From: Natronorubrum thiooxidans
Lineage (GTDB): Archaea; Halobacteriota; Halobacteria; Halobacteriales; Natrialbaceae
DNA: 64,000 bases
Assembly: GCF_900156475.1 (NCBI RefSeq)
Contig: NZ_FTNR01000003.1
Span: forward strand, 186,001-250,000
Reading direction: 5' to 3'
Position numbers and translations under genes: made by a program. The number at the start of each line of letters is the position of its first letter. Within the stretch, counting starts at the first letter, position 1. Below the pieces are notes generated by a model that did not search any database, was not told the origin of the DNA, and saw nothing but the letters and a program-made list of their open reading frames with translations. Positions 10,214 through 18,704 of this stretch are shown piece by piece.

Positions 10214-10666
10214 ATGACCGACACGCCGATCGACGACGCCGAACGCATCCGCGAAGCGCTCGTGGACGGCTGGGAAATCTGGAGCCACGGCGATGACGGC
10301 CGCCTCGTGCTTGCTTACCGGCCGGACGTTTTCAACGGCGACGACTTTCCCGCGGCCTGTCTCCCCACGCTGTACGTGACCCACGGCAAGCGAACCCGTC
10401 GCCCGGGGACGAACCCGACCAGTCGAGCCGACGACACCGACTGGTATGTCACCCTCTATCTCGAACCCGACGTCATCGCCGCAAACGAACGGTTCCCGAC
10501 ACGGAACGACGCCGTTGCCCGCGCCCTCGAGCGTGCCCGAGCGTTTGACGACGGTGAAATCGACTACCGCGGCTGCTACCAAGTTCCCCGTGAGACGTAC
10601 TTTGACCGATTAGACGCGTTGACCGGGTCCGAGGGAGACGGGTGCGCCGATTCCGAAACGACGTGA
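10214..10666 (+). CDS. Conserved haloarchaeal protein, probably DUF5820
   Basis: The gene encodes 150 acidic residues. It contains GWEIWSHGDDGRLVLAYRPD and a WYVTLYLEPDVIAANERF strand-rich segment, then a helical part (ARALERARAFDDGEIDYRGCY). There are no membrane segments and no catalytic motif. I recall this layout from a family restricted to Halobacteria, but function is unknown. A good TATA box lies 27 bases upstream, so the ATG is well supported. The next gene on the same strand starts about 70 bases after the stop with its own promoter element. Confidence 0.75.
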   Translation: MTDTPIDDAERIREALVDGWEIWSHGDDGRLVLAYRPDVFNGDDFPAACLPTLYVTHGKRTRRPGTNPTSRADDTDWYVTLYLEPDVIAANERFPTRNDAVARALERARAFDDGEIDYRGCYQVPRETYFDRLDALTGSEGDGCADSETT

Positions 10667-10739
10667 CTCGACATGCGTGACTCGAGCGACGGCTCGCCCG
10701 GACGTGAGTCTTAACCGCGGCCGGAAACTACTCACCACC

Positions 10740-11186
10740 ATGTCTACTGTTACGCTCGTCGGTACGCGGCTCGCCGAGCCGGGCACCGAGTTCGTCTACC
10801 ACGGCGAAGCCGACGGCTGTGCCGGCTGTCCCTATCGGAGCCAGTGTCTCAATCTCGAGACGGATACCAAGTATCGAATCACATCCATCCGGGAAAACGC
10901 ACAGACACTCGAGTGTGCGATGCACGACGGCGGCGTCCGCGCAGTCGAAGTCGAACCCGTCTCCGTACGCGCGAACATCACCTCGAAAGGCGCGTTCGCC
11001 GGCAGCAAAACGAGTCTGCCCGGTCCCTGTCCGTACGTCGACTGCCCGAGCCACGAGTACTGCGAACCCGACGCCGTCGAGTTCGACGAGGAGTATCGCA
11101 TTCGGGACATCCTCGGCGACCCGCCACACGAGATCTGTCATCTGGATCGATCACTCGAGTTAGTCGAGTTAGACACCAGCGAGTAG
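10740..11186 (+). CDS. UPF0179 family protein
   Basis: The 148-residue protein belongs to a family found only in archaea. It has cysteine clusters CAGCPYRSQC near the N-terminus and CPYVDCPSHEYC in the second half, plus a final Cys-His, which suggest a metal or iron-sulfur site. An alternative upstream start exists, but the ATG at 10740 gives the standard MSTVTLVGTRLAE N-terminus. A TTAAC element about 27 bases upstream (10711-10715) supports a leaderless start there. The biological role is not known. Confidence 0.9.
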   Translation: MSTVTLVGTRLAEPGTEFVYHGEADGCAGCPYRSQCLNLETDTKYRITSIRENAQTLECAMHDGGVRAVEVEPVSVRANITSKGAFAGSKTSLPGPCPYVDCPSHEYCEPDAVEFDEEYRIRDILGDPPHEICHLDRSLELVELDTSE

Positions 11187-11275
11187 GCGTCTCACCGGTC
11201 ACAACTCGAATGCAGGGACGGACGACACGGACCGGGGTGTTTTTGATCGATCCACCCTAACCGTGAGTCATACAC

Positions 11276-11962
11276 GTGCTGTCGGTTGAACTCCACGCTC
11301 ACTCATCGTTGTCCTATGACGGTCGTGACCCGGTCGAGTTGATCTTAGAACAGGCAGACGCCGTCGGCCTGGACGCGATCGCCGTGACCGACCACGACGA
11401 AATCGACGCCAGCCTCGCCGCCGCCGAACGCGCCCCCGAGTACGGACTGGTCGGCATTCCGGCGATGGAAATCTCGAGCAAGGCCGGCCACATTCTGGGC
11501 TTTGGACTCGAGGAGGCGGTCCCGCCCGGCCTCTCCTACGCATCGACCCTCGAGGCGATCCACGACCAGGGTGGGCTCGCGGTGATCCCACATCCATTCC
11601 AGGAGTCACGCCACGGCGTGATGGCTCGCGTGTCCCGCGACGAACTCGCCGAGGGCGATGCGATCGAGATCTACAACTCCCGGCTGCTGACCGGCCGGGC
11701 GAACCGCCAGGCCGAGCGCTTTGCGAAATCCCGTGAGCTGCCGATGACTGCTGGCAGCGACGCACACATCAGCGAGATGGTCGGCCAAGCCGTCACCCGC
11801 GTCGACGCCGACGACCGCTCCGCCGACGCGATCCTCGAGGCGATCCGCGATGGTCGAACCTCCGTCGAAGGCAAACGAACGCCGTGGCGGATCAGCTTCC
11901 GGCAGGCTGCCGGTGGCGTCTCACGACGGGTCAGAAACGGCTTTCTGGGGCTGTTTCGATGA
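11276..11962 (+). CDS. PHP-domain metal-dependent phosphoesterase
   Basis: This 228-residue protein starts with GTG and the sequence LSVELHAHSSLSYDG, the first PHP metal motif (HxH). AVTDHDEI provides the second, a conserved Glu occurs in MEISSKAGHILGFG, HPFQ is the later His, and GSDAHI near residue 160 supplies the last Asp-x-His ligands. PHP proteins hydrolyse phosphoesters, often nucleotides, in a trinuclear metal site. The substrate cannot be told from sequence. Its TGA overlaps the ATG of the asparagine-synthase-like gene in an ATGA arrangement, so the two are translationally coupled. Confidence 0.88.
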   Translation: MLSVELHAHSSLSYDGRDPVELILEQADAVGLDAIAVTDHDEIDASLAAAERAPEYGLVGIPAMEISSKAGHILGFGLEEAVPPGLSYASTLEAIHDQGGLAVIPHPFQESRHGVMARVSRDELAEGDAIEIYNSRLLTGRANRQAERFAKSRELPMTAGSDAHISEMVGQAVTRVDADDRSADAILEAIRDGRTSVEGKRTPWRISFRQAAGGVSRRVRNGFLGLFR

Positions 11963-13098
11963 GCCCGACAGTACGCGGTGCCGACGCCGAAACCGTCCGT
12001 CGAGCGCTCGAGCACGGCGAGCCGTTACCGGGGACGGTCGGCTTTGCCGGCGAACTCGACGGGCTACTCGTCCGTGACGTCCTCGGCCGGGTGCCGCTGT
12101 ACGTCGACGCCGATCGTACTGTGGCGAGTCCCGCGGCCGCCCAGTGGGCGTTCGAGCCCACATCCCTCGAGTCGCCCGAACTGCTCCCACCGGGGTCGAC
12201 GCTGGATCTAACTCCGGCCGACGCCGATCCCGAGCGACAGTGGACGCTTCCCGAGCCGCCGCTCGAGACGGACCACGACGCGGCACTCGAGACCCTCTCG
12301 AGTGCGATTCGGACAGCAACCGATGTGGCTCGAGAGAGCGACCGTGAGGTCGCAGTCGCCTTCTCCGGCGGTGTCGACTCCGCGCTGGTCGCCGAACTGC
12401 TGGACGCGCCGCTGTTCGTCGTTGGCTTCCCCGACAGCCACGACGTCGAGGCTGCCCGAACAGCCGCCGACGCGATGGGACGCAAGCTGACCGTCGTCGA
12501 ACTCGAGCCGGCAGACCTCGAGCGTGCCGTTCCCGACGTCGCCCGCGCGATCGGCCGAACGAACGCGATGGACGTCCAGATCGCCCTGCCGCTGTATCTC
12601 GTCGGCGAACACGTTGCCGCCGAAGGCTTCGACGCGCTGGCGGTGGGACAGGGGGCCGACGAACTGTTCGGCGGCTACGAGAAAGTCGTTCGCCTCGACC
12701 ACCGCGTCGACGCCGAGACGACCCGCGGAGCCGTTCGCGAGGGGATCGAAACGCTGCCCGACCAACTCCCCCGCGATATCCACGCAATCGAGGCGACGGG
12801 ACTCGAGCCAGTTGCGCCCGTGCTCCACGACGCCGTCGTCGACGCCGCACTGCGACTGCCCGATTCGTTGCTGGCCGACGAGACCGTACGCAAACGCGCG
12901 CTTCGACTCGTCGCTGCCGACGTGCTCCCCGAGGAAGTCGCCATGCGGGACAAAAAGGCCGTCCAGTACGGCAGCCTCGTCGCCCGCGAACTCGATCGCC
13001 TCGCCCGACAGGCCGGGTACAAACGCCGGATCGACGACCACGTTACGAAATACATCCGTTCGCTGCTCGAGGACGAACCGGTTCCGCCAACGGAGTGA
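11959..13098 (+). CDS. Asparagine-synthase-like ATP-pyrophosphatase protein
   Basis: The 379-residue protein has an AsnB-type synthetase domain. The PP-loop VAFSGGVDSALVAELL (near residue 120) binds ATP, and GQGADELFGGYEK is the second conserved loop. MRDKKAVQYGS near the end is also typical. The N-terminal 90 residues resemble a shortened class II glutaminase fold (GELDGLLVRDVLGRVPLYV), but there is no Cys at position 2, so it cannot use glutamine in the normal way. It is much shorter than true AsnB (over 500 residues). It probably uses ammonia or transfers an adenylyl group in an unknown amidation. Coupling to the PHP gene suggests a shared pathway. Confidence 0.82.
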   Translation: MSPTVRGADAETVRRALEHGEPLPGTVGFAGELDGLLVRDVLGRVPLYVDADRTVASPAAAQWAFEPTSLESPELLPPGSTLDLTPADADPERQWTLPEPPLETDHDAALETLSSAIRTATDVARESDREVAVAFSGGVDSALVAELLDAPLFVVGFPDSHDVEAARTAADAMGRKLTVVELEPADLERAVPDVARAIGRTNAMDVQIALPLYLVGEHVAAEGFDALAVGQGADELFGGYEKVVRLDHRVDAETTRGAVREGIETLPDQLPRDIHAIEATGLEPVAPVLHDAVVDAALRLPDSLLADETVRKRALRLVAADVLPEEVAMRDKKAVQYGSLVARELDRLARQAGYKRRIDDHVTKYIRSLLEDEPVPPTE

Positions 13099-13251
13099 GA
13101 GATGGCGTCGAAGCCGACCTCAGCGGCCGTGTCGCTGCTCGTGTCGATCACTCGTTCTCGAGAGCAGCTTCAACTGCCAGCTCCCCGCGAACAGTACCAT
13201 CCCTGCTGAATCGCCGCCAACCTATTTATGTCCGCTCGGTGGCCGTCTCCT

Positions 13252-13500
13252 ATGGCAGAGACGACCGATCACGACGAACAGGTTTCACGGGACGAAGCCG
13301 CTGATCTGGTACAGGAACTCGCACAGGAAATTCGGAGTGAGGGTCCCGCGGAGGTTCGCGTCGGCAACAAGCTGTTGACGCTGTCACCACCGCCGGAACT
13401 CGAGTACGGGATCGAAGTCGAAGAGCGCTCGCCAATGCTCGGTGGACCCCGTGAGAAAATCACGGTAACACTCGAGTGGAAACTCGAAACAGAGAGCTGA
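13252..13500 (+). CDS. Amphi-Trp domain protein
   Basis: This small protein (82 residues) matches the amphi-Trp family: a helical N-terminus DEAADLVQELAQEIRSEG, the core AEVRVGNKLLTLSPPPELEYGIEVEER, and a closing strand KITVTLEWKLE with the conserved Trp. The family is short, common in haloarchaea and some bacteria, and of unknown function. A TATTTAT box centred about 26 bases upstream of the ATG supports this start and a leaderless, single-gene transcript. Confidence 0.85.
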   Translation: MAETTDHDEQVSRDEAADLVQELAQEIRSEGPAEVRVGNKLLTLSPPPELEYGIEVEERSPMLGGPREKITVTLEWKLETES

Positions 13501-13548
13501 CACGCTGTACTCGAGTTTCGATCAAAATCGTATCGCCCAGTCGAGAGA

Positions 13549-14643
13549 CTAGTCTTCCGTTTCGGTCGGAAGCGCGTTGTCCGGCTCCCCGCTACCGACG
13601 TTTTTCGCGACCGTCCGGCGGTTGACCTCGCCAATGCGATCGGAGACCTCTGCGACGAACTCCTCGACGGTCTCCTGGACCGGACTCGAGTCGTCTTTGA
13701 CGAGTGCTCCCTCACTGCCCTCGGCACCGAAGTCGGGGTGGATCGGGATCTGGCCGAGCAGCGGGATGTCGTATTTGTCGACGATGGTCTGTGCCCCTTC
13801 GGTGCCGAACAGGCCGTGTTCGTCGCCACAGGACGGACAGACGAACGAACTCATGTTTTCGACGACGCCAAGCACCGGCGTGTCGTGTTTGTTGAACATC
13901 TGGATGCCTTTCCGGGTGTCGTCGAGGGCCATCTCCTGAGGCGTCGTGACGACGACCGATCCGGTCACGGGCATCGACTGCAACAGGTTCAGCGTCGCAT
14001 CACCGGTACCCGGCGGCAGGTCGACGATGAGGTAGTCGAGACGGCCCCACTCGACGCCCTCGAGGAACTTCAGCATGAACTTGTTGACCATCGGGCCGCG
14101 AAGAATCGCGGGATCGTCCTCGTCTTCCATCATAAAGCCCATGCTGATGACCCGGACGCCATCGGAGCGGGGCGGCACGATATCCTCACTCGGCGTGACA
14201 CCGGGTTCGCTCTCGACCGGCAGAATCCGTGGCACGTTCGGCCCGTGAATGTCGGCGTCGAGCAGGCCAACCATGGCACCGCGTTTTTCGAGGCCCGCCG
14301 CAAGGTTCGCGGCGATCGTCGTCTTGCCAACCCCACCCTTCCCAGAGGAGACCGCGATAACGTTGCGTACTCGAGGAAGGACCTCGTCGTCGAACCCGTG
14401 TTCCGAGCCGACGTGTGCTCGCAGATCCGCCGTAAGTCCGGCCTCGCTGACGACTTCACGGATCCGGTTGCCGAGTTCCATCTCCGAGGGTGCATACGGC
14501 GCGTTCAGCGCCAGCGAGATCCGAGCGGTCTCATCCTCGATGGTGACGTCGTTGATCAACCCGAGCGAGACGATATCCTCGCCGATGTCCGGATCTTCGA
14601 TTCCCTCGAGTTCGATCTTGAGTTCGTGTTCTGTGATACTCAT
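13549..14643 (-). CDS. Mrp/ApbC family iron-sulfur carrier ATPase
   Basis: The 364-residue protein has an N-terminal MIP18/DUF59-type domain (to about residue 85) and then a P-loop NTPase with the deviant Walker A SSGKGGVGKTT. It continues with DADIHGPNVPRIL, DLPPGTGD and a C-terminal pair of cysteines in FVCPSCGDE that would bridge a 4Fe-4S cluster between two subunits. Mrp/NBP35 proteins carry clusters to apoproteins. The frame extends upstream to 14739, but the ATG at 14643 gives the conserved MSITEHELKIELEGIEDPDIG start. It may serve iron-sulfur proteins such as the nearby 16-Cys ferredoxin subunit, which is inference. Confidence 0.93.
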   Translation of the reverse strand: MSITEHELKIELEGIEDPDIGEDIVSLGLINDVTIEDETARISLALNAPYAPSEMELGNRIREVVSEAGLTADLRAHVGSEHGFDDEVLPRVRNVIAVSSGKGGVGKTTIAANLAAGLEKRGAMVGLLDADIHGPNVPRILPVESEPGVTPSEDIVPPRSDGVRVISMGFMMEDEDDPAILRGPMVNKFMLKFLEGVEWGRLDYLIVDLPPGTGDATLNLLQSMPVTGSVVVTTPQEMALDDTRKGIQMFNKHDTPVLGVVENMSSFVCPSCGDEHGLFGTEGAQTIVDKYDIPLLGQIPIHPDFGAEGSEGALVKDDSSPVQETVEEFVAEVSDRIGEVNRRTVAKNVGSGEPDNALPTETED

Positions 14644-14754
14644 AGGAGTGGAGTGCGTTACTCGGTAATATGGTGTCCAAACGGGATACGTGTGATGGTT
14701 TGGGAACCGAATCACGCACTCGCCGGATCGGGCAAACAACGGATCCGCGGCGTG

Positions 14755-15045
14755 TTAGACTCCCGGCAACTCACCGTAGAAGATGATGCCGATCAACACC
14801 GTCAGGACGAGCATGGAGGCCCACATGCTCGTCGCGATGCCGACCAGATACGAGACCCCGAGCAGTCCCGTTTTCGTCTCTCGGGGAGAGCCAGCGAACC
14901 ACGCGACGAGCATAACGTAGATAGGAAGCAAGATGACGGCGAAAATAATGTACGTCCCGTCATTGGGAAACCCAGTCAACCCTGCAGTGCCCTCGTACCC
15001 GTGGTAGAGGACTGTCGCCAGCGCGGTCGAATATGTCATACGCAC
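14755..15045 (-). CDS. Small membrane subunit paralogue of the redox operon
   Basis: This 96-residue protein has two strong membrane segments (TYIIFAVILLPIYVMLVAWF and the MLVLTVLIGIIFYG region) with a further hydrophobic stretch between them. It is closely similar to the small subunit at 15221-15559 in the VLYHGY, GLTGFPN, WFAG-P-R-TKTG-LGVSYL and C-terminal motifs, so it is a tandem duplicate. About 175 bases separate it from that gene's stop. The start could be the ATG at 15045 or at 15039. It lacks the C-terminal tail of its paralogue. It may be an alternative subunit of the NrfD complex. Confidence 0.7.
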   Translation of the reverse strand: MRMTYSTALATVLYHGYEGTAGLTGFPNDGTYIIFAVILLPIYVMLVAWFAGSPRETKTGLLGVSYLVGIATSMWASMLVLTVLIGIIFYGELPGV

Positions 15046-15220
15046 GATTTGTGATCCGGATTGGTGGTGATTTCCCCTGAGTGTGCAGGGTGATCATGAT
15101 AACAGATGCCACGATAGCTATCAAGAGTCATGGCTACCGTCTCGGAGTTCTGGAACGTCGAGGCAAAAAACGAGACGAAAAATCGGTTCGTCGGGAGCCG
15201 ATCCAGTTACACCGAGTGAC

Positions 15221-15559
15221 TTACAGGAAGCCGAAGATCGGTGAGTCAACGGACGGTCCGGACGCACCGAGCGGCTCCGGCATCCCGCCGTAGAAGACGA
15301 TACCGATGATGACGGTCAGGATGAACATCCCGATCCACATCTGCGCGGTGATACCGATGAGGTAGGAGACACCGAGCATTCCGGTCTTCGTATCGCGTGG
15401 GTCGCCGGCGAACCACGAGATGACCATGATGTAAACCGGCACCAGGATGACCGCGAAGATCAGGTAGGTCCCGATGTTCGGAAAGCCGGTCAGTCCTTCA
15501 GTGCCGCTGTAGCCGTGGTAGAGGACGGCATCCATCAGTGCTGGAAGTGCAGTACTCAT
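15221..15559 (-). CDS. Small membrane subunit of NrfD-type redox complex
   Basis: The 112-residue protein has two or three transmembrane helices and the same core as the gene at 14755-15045. It is the last gene of the ferredoxin-NrfD operon: its ATG overlaps the NrfD stop in an ATGA arrangement. A strong Shine-Dalgarno sequence, AAGGAGGTG (complement of 15565-15573), lies in the end of the NrfD gene 5 bases before the start. A tail of about 20 residues rich in Gly, Ser and Pro ends in GFL. I infer it is an accessory membrane subunit because of its coupling to NrfD. No redox motif is visible. Confidence 0.78.
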   Translation of the reverse strand: MSTALPALMDAVLYHGYSGTEGLTGFPNIGTYLIFAVILVPVYIMVISWFAGDPRDTKTGMLGVSYLIGITAQMWIGMFILTVIIGIVFYGGMPEPLGASGPSVDSPIFGFL

Positions 15560-16920
15560 GCTTTCACCTCCTTGGTCGTCTCGGATTCATCCGTGTCGTG
15601 GCCATGTCCGTGATCGCCACGGAGGTGTTCGACCGCGTGGAGTTCGACCACGGGAACGAGCTTGGAGACGACGAGGAAGATCAACACGACCAGTCCCGTC
15701 GTGCCGACCAGCGAGAGCCACTCGATCGCACTTGGGAAGTACTCACCGGGCGTTGCAGCGTAAATCTCGAACGTCGGATGGAAGAAGCCCTCGACGACGA
15801 ACAAGATCTTTTCGATCAGGGTTCCCGTGAGCACTGCGAATGCAGCGACGATGGCTCGCGTCCTCGAGAACAGCGATGGACGGATCGTCTGCGCGAAGAT
15901 GAACGCGAGCGTCAAGAAGACCAGGCCCATCGAGAGCTGGTAGAGCGGATGAGCAAGCGTCGCCTGCTGTGCGACGCCGACGTTGACCGGGGCCTTGAAC
16001 AGGCCGACGACGTTCTGCTGGAGCTGCAGCCAGAGGAACAGCAGGGAGAAGAATCCGAGCCACAGGAGCAGCCCGCGGAAGACATCGTCGGTCATGATGT
16101 GGTCCCAGTCGTAGGCACGACGGAACGCAGCGGCGACGATGATGACGCCGCTGATCGCGGAGGTCAGTGCGATGGTCAGGAACTGTGGCCCCTGCACGGC
16201 ACTGAACCAGCCGGGCATGCCAGGGAGCACTGCGAACAACCACGGAATCACACCGCCGTGAAGCAAGAGCGGTGCCATGATGATGATCGCAAGTGCGAGC
16301 CACCAGACCATCCGCTCGACGACTTCGTCTTCGTCTTTGGTGTAGCCGAGGGTCATGACCTTGTAGAACGGTTCGAAGTGGTCCGGCAGCTGATCACGCA
16401 GTCGCGTGATGTCGTACCGAAGCGTCAGTGCGAGGTACGTCGCCGTCAGCACGAAGTACGCCGTAATGACAGTCACGTCCCACACCAGCGGCGAATTGTT
16501 GACCGTGATGTGGTAGTGACCGAGCACGCTCGTGACCATTCGGTCCGGACGACCCATGTGGACCAGAATGTAGAAGCCAGCCGCCGAGAGGCCAGCGATC
16601 GTCAGCAGTTCGGCCAGTCGTGCAACTGGCATGTATCGATCCATATCAAGCAGGCGAACCGCAGCCGAGAGGATGATCCCCCCGTGAGCGATCCCGACCC
16701 ACCAGATGAACGCGCCGATGTACAGCCCCCACGTCACACCGCCACCGGAACCCCAGTCCGAGAGGCCGGTGACGGCCATCCCGTTTGCCAACTGGTACAT
16801 CCAGGCGACGAGGAAGGCACCGAGTGCCAGCGCAGCGGCACCGAACAGCATGAAGTACTTCTTCGAGACGTTATTGACCGGCCGGAGGATGTCCGCCTCG
16901 GATGGCGTCTTGGTACTCAT
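15556..16920 (-). CDS. NrfD/PsrC family membrane quinone-reactive subunit
   Basis: This 454-residue protein has about ten transmembrane helices and matches NrfD/PsrC family proteins, for example in FIWWVGIAHGGIILSAAVRLL and YHITVNNSPLVWDVTVITAYF. NrfD subunits sit in the membrane and exchange electrons with the menaquinone pool through a partner ferredoxin subunit. The C-terminus is His-rich (HAVEHLRGDHGHGHDTDE), which may bind metal. The gene overlaps the upstream ferredoxin gene by ATGA and the small subunit downstream by ATGA, so all three are made together. The catalytic molybdenum subunit usual for such systems is not in this window. Confidence 0.88.
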   Translation of the reverse strand: MSTKTPSEADILRPVNNVSKKYFMLFGAAALALGAFLVAWMYQLANGMAVTGLSDWGSGGGVTWGLYIGAFIWWVGIAHGGIILSAAVRLLDMDRYMPVARLAELLTIAGLSAAGFYILVHMGRPDRMVTSVLGHYHITVNNSPLVWDVTVITAYFVLTATYLALTLRYDITRLRDQLPDHFEPFYKVMTLGYTKDEDEVVERMVWWLALAIIIMAPLLLHGGVIPWLFAVLPGMPGWFSAVQGPQFLTIALTSAISGVIIVAAAFRRAYDWDHIMTDDVFRGLLLWLGFFSLLFLWLQLQQNVVGLFKAPVNVGVAQQATLAHPLYQLSMGLVFLTLAFIFAQTIRPSLFSRTRAIVAAFAVLTGTLIEKILFVVEGFFHPTFEIYAATPGEYFPSAIEWLSLVGTTGLVVLIFLVVSKLVPVVELHAVEHLRGDHGHGHDTDESETTKEVKA

Positions 16921-18704
16921 AGACTCACCCCGGCGTCACCGACAGTCTTCTCGTCGAGGACATCTTTGCGGTTGTCCGTTCCGCCGATGTCGGAGTAGGC
17001 AACGGGGCCTTCGACCTGCTCGGCCTCTGGACCGGGTTCGTTGCCGATGTACGTGACGTTCGGGTTCGTCCCGACGTCTTCGAGCAGTTTGAACGTCGAC
17101 GCTTCGCCGCCGGCGTAGGCTTCGAGCACGTTCTGGGCGCTCCCCTCGTCGGTGATCCCCGCTTCGGACACCCACGGCTCCTCTTCGCCGTCGAGCAGCG
17201 CCAGCGACTCTTCGACTTCAGCAGGCGTGATCTCGCGGGATTCGTAGCGGTCGACGACGGCCTGAACGCCCTCTTCGGCGTCCGTGATGACGGCGTCGAT
17301 CGCCGTGTTGGCAGCGTCGAGGTCGTCCGAATCGACGTCGCCTTCGCTTGCATCGCCGAGCAGGACGTCGGCGAGCGTGCCGAGTTCCTCATCTTCGAGT
17401 TCGGCGAGCGCATCAGCATCACCGATGATGTCGATGACGACCTCGCGGAGTTCCTCGTCCTCGAGCGTCAGCTCGCTCTCGGCGAGTTCGCCCTGGATGA
17501 ACAGGGCAGCCTGGATCTCGTCGTGGTCGCCGTCCTCGAGATACTCCATCTCGAGCAGTTCGACGTCGCCCTCGAGGAAGTTATAGGACTCCTGGACGTT
17601 CTCGCGGTTGGGACTCTGGCCGTCGACCATGCGCTCTGCACGGGTCTGAACAACGTTCGTGAGGTACTGCTGTGGTTTGCTCTCGGGGTCGTTCATGTCG
17701 CCGAAGTTGATCGCTTCGGGCGGGCAGGCGTCCTCACAGGCCGTCGTGCCGACCTTCTCGTCACCCATGTGCCCGTCCTGTCGGGTCGGACACATGGTAC
17801 ACTTGCTCATCACACCACGGGGGGCACGGCTGTCGACCCAGCGATCACGGTGATCGGTCATGTGATCGCCGTCCATGCCCATGTCATCTGCCGTCTGTTT
17901 GATCTCGTCCGTCGAGACCGATGGTTCGTCCCACTGGAAGTAGTTGACACCGTAGGGACAGGCAACCTGACAGTAGCGACAGCCGATACAGACGTCGTAG
18001 TCGGTCAGGACGAGGCCGTCCTTGTCGCGGGTGTGACGGGCCGTCGTCGGACAGACCTTCTCACAGGGTGCGTCAGTACAGTGCTGACACGGTCGGACGA
18101 GTCGGTTTCGCGACCCGGAGTTGTCCCCGTCGGGTTCCTCGTAGTCGAGGACGTACATCCAGTTGACACCCTGGTCGGTCTGGTTCTCTTCCTGACAGGC
18201 AGCGACACAGGAGAGACAGCCGTCACAGCGCTCGAGGTCGATAACCATCCCGAGCTGGGTGCCGTCGTTTTCGACTTTCCCGTAGCTTGAGTGGTCGTCG
18301 GCCGCGGCGAGGTTCGCCTCGGGACCGTCGTCGACGGTGCCCCACGCACCGAGTCCGACGGCCGCCGCACCGACACCCATCTTCTTCATCGTCTCGCGGC
18401 GACTCTCTTCGCCGTCGCCCTCGAAGGCCTCGAGCATCCGAGTCGCAGTCCCCTTCTGTTCTTCTTGGGCCTGCTCGTAGGCTGCTTCGGTTGGGCGGTC
18501 GTCGACGCCGAACTCCTCCATCACGTCGTCGTGATACATCTCGTGGAATTCGGCTTCGGAGAGCTCACCTTTCGTGACCCGCATCGCGTCCTGGGCCATC
18601 TTCATCCCCAGGTCGCTGTCGTACTCGGTGTCATCGAGCATCTCCTCGAGTTCGCCTTCCCACTCGTTACCGAGCGGGTGGAATGATTCATCGTCCGTGC
18701 TCAT
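16917..18704 (-). CDS. Four-cluster ferredoxin subunit of the NrfD complex, with a large insertion
   Basis: The 595-residue protein carries four CxxC-type clusters for 4Fe-4S centres: Cys 160/163/166/170, 206/209/214/218, 239/242/245/249 and 302/305/323/327. This is the pattern of PsrB/NrfC/DmsB-type electron-transfer subunits. A twin-arginine motif (SRRETMKKMG) sits unusually far in, at residues 101-110, after an acidic N-terminal extension. After the last cluster, the family usually goes directly to the FKLLEDVGTNPNVTYIG segment; here about 180 acidic residues (roughly 352-535) are inserted. Translation starts at 18704, 10 bases after a GGAGGTG ribosome-binding site (complement of 18715-18721). 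Confidence 0.88.
   Translation of the reverse strand: MSTDDESFHPLGNEWEGELEEMLDDTEYDSDLGMKMAQDAMRVTKGELSEAEFHEMYHDDVMEEFGVDDRPTEAAYEQAQEEQKGTATRMLEAFEGDGEESRRETMKKMGVGAAAVGLGAWGTVDDGPEANLAAADDHSSYGKVENDGTQLGMVIDLERCDGCLSCVAACQEENQTDQGVNWMYVLDYEEPDGDNSGSRNRLVRPCQHCTDAPCEKVCPTTARHTRDKDGLVLTDYDVCIGCRYCQVACPYGVNYFQWDEPSVSTDEIKQTADDMGMDGDHMTDHRDRWVDSRAPRGVMSKCTMCPTRQDGHMGDEKVGTTACEDACPPEAINFGDMNDPESKPQQYLTNVVQTRAERMVDGQSPNRENVQESYNFLEGDVELLEMEYLEDGDHDEIQAALFIQGELAESELTLEDEELREVVIDIIGDADALAELEDEELGTLADVLLGDASEGDVDSDDLDAANTAIDAVITDAEEGVQAVVDRYESREITPAEVEESLALLDGEEEPWVSEAGITDEGSAQNVLEAYAGGEASTFKLLEDVGTNPNVTYIGNEPGPEAEQVEGPVAYSDIGGTDNRKDVLDEKTVGDAGVSL

Noticed and set aside
15538-16998. Plus-strand frame of 486 codons
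   Set aside because: Antisense to nrfD, whose transmembrane pattern is convincing.
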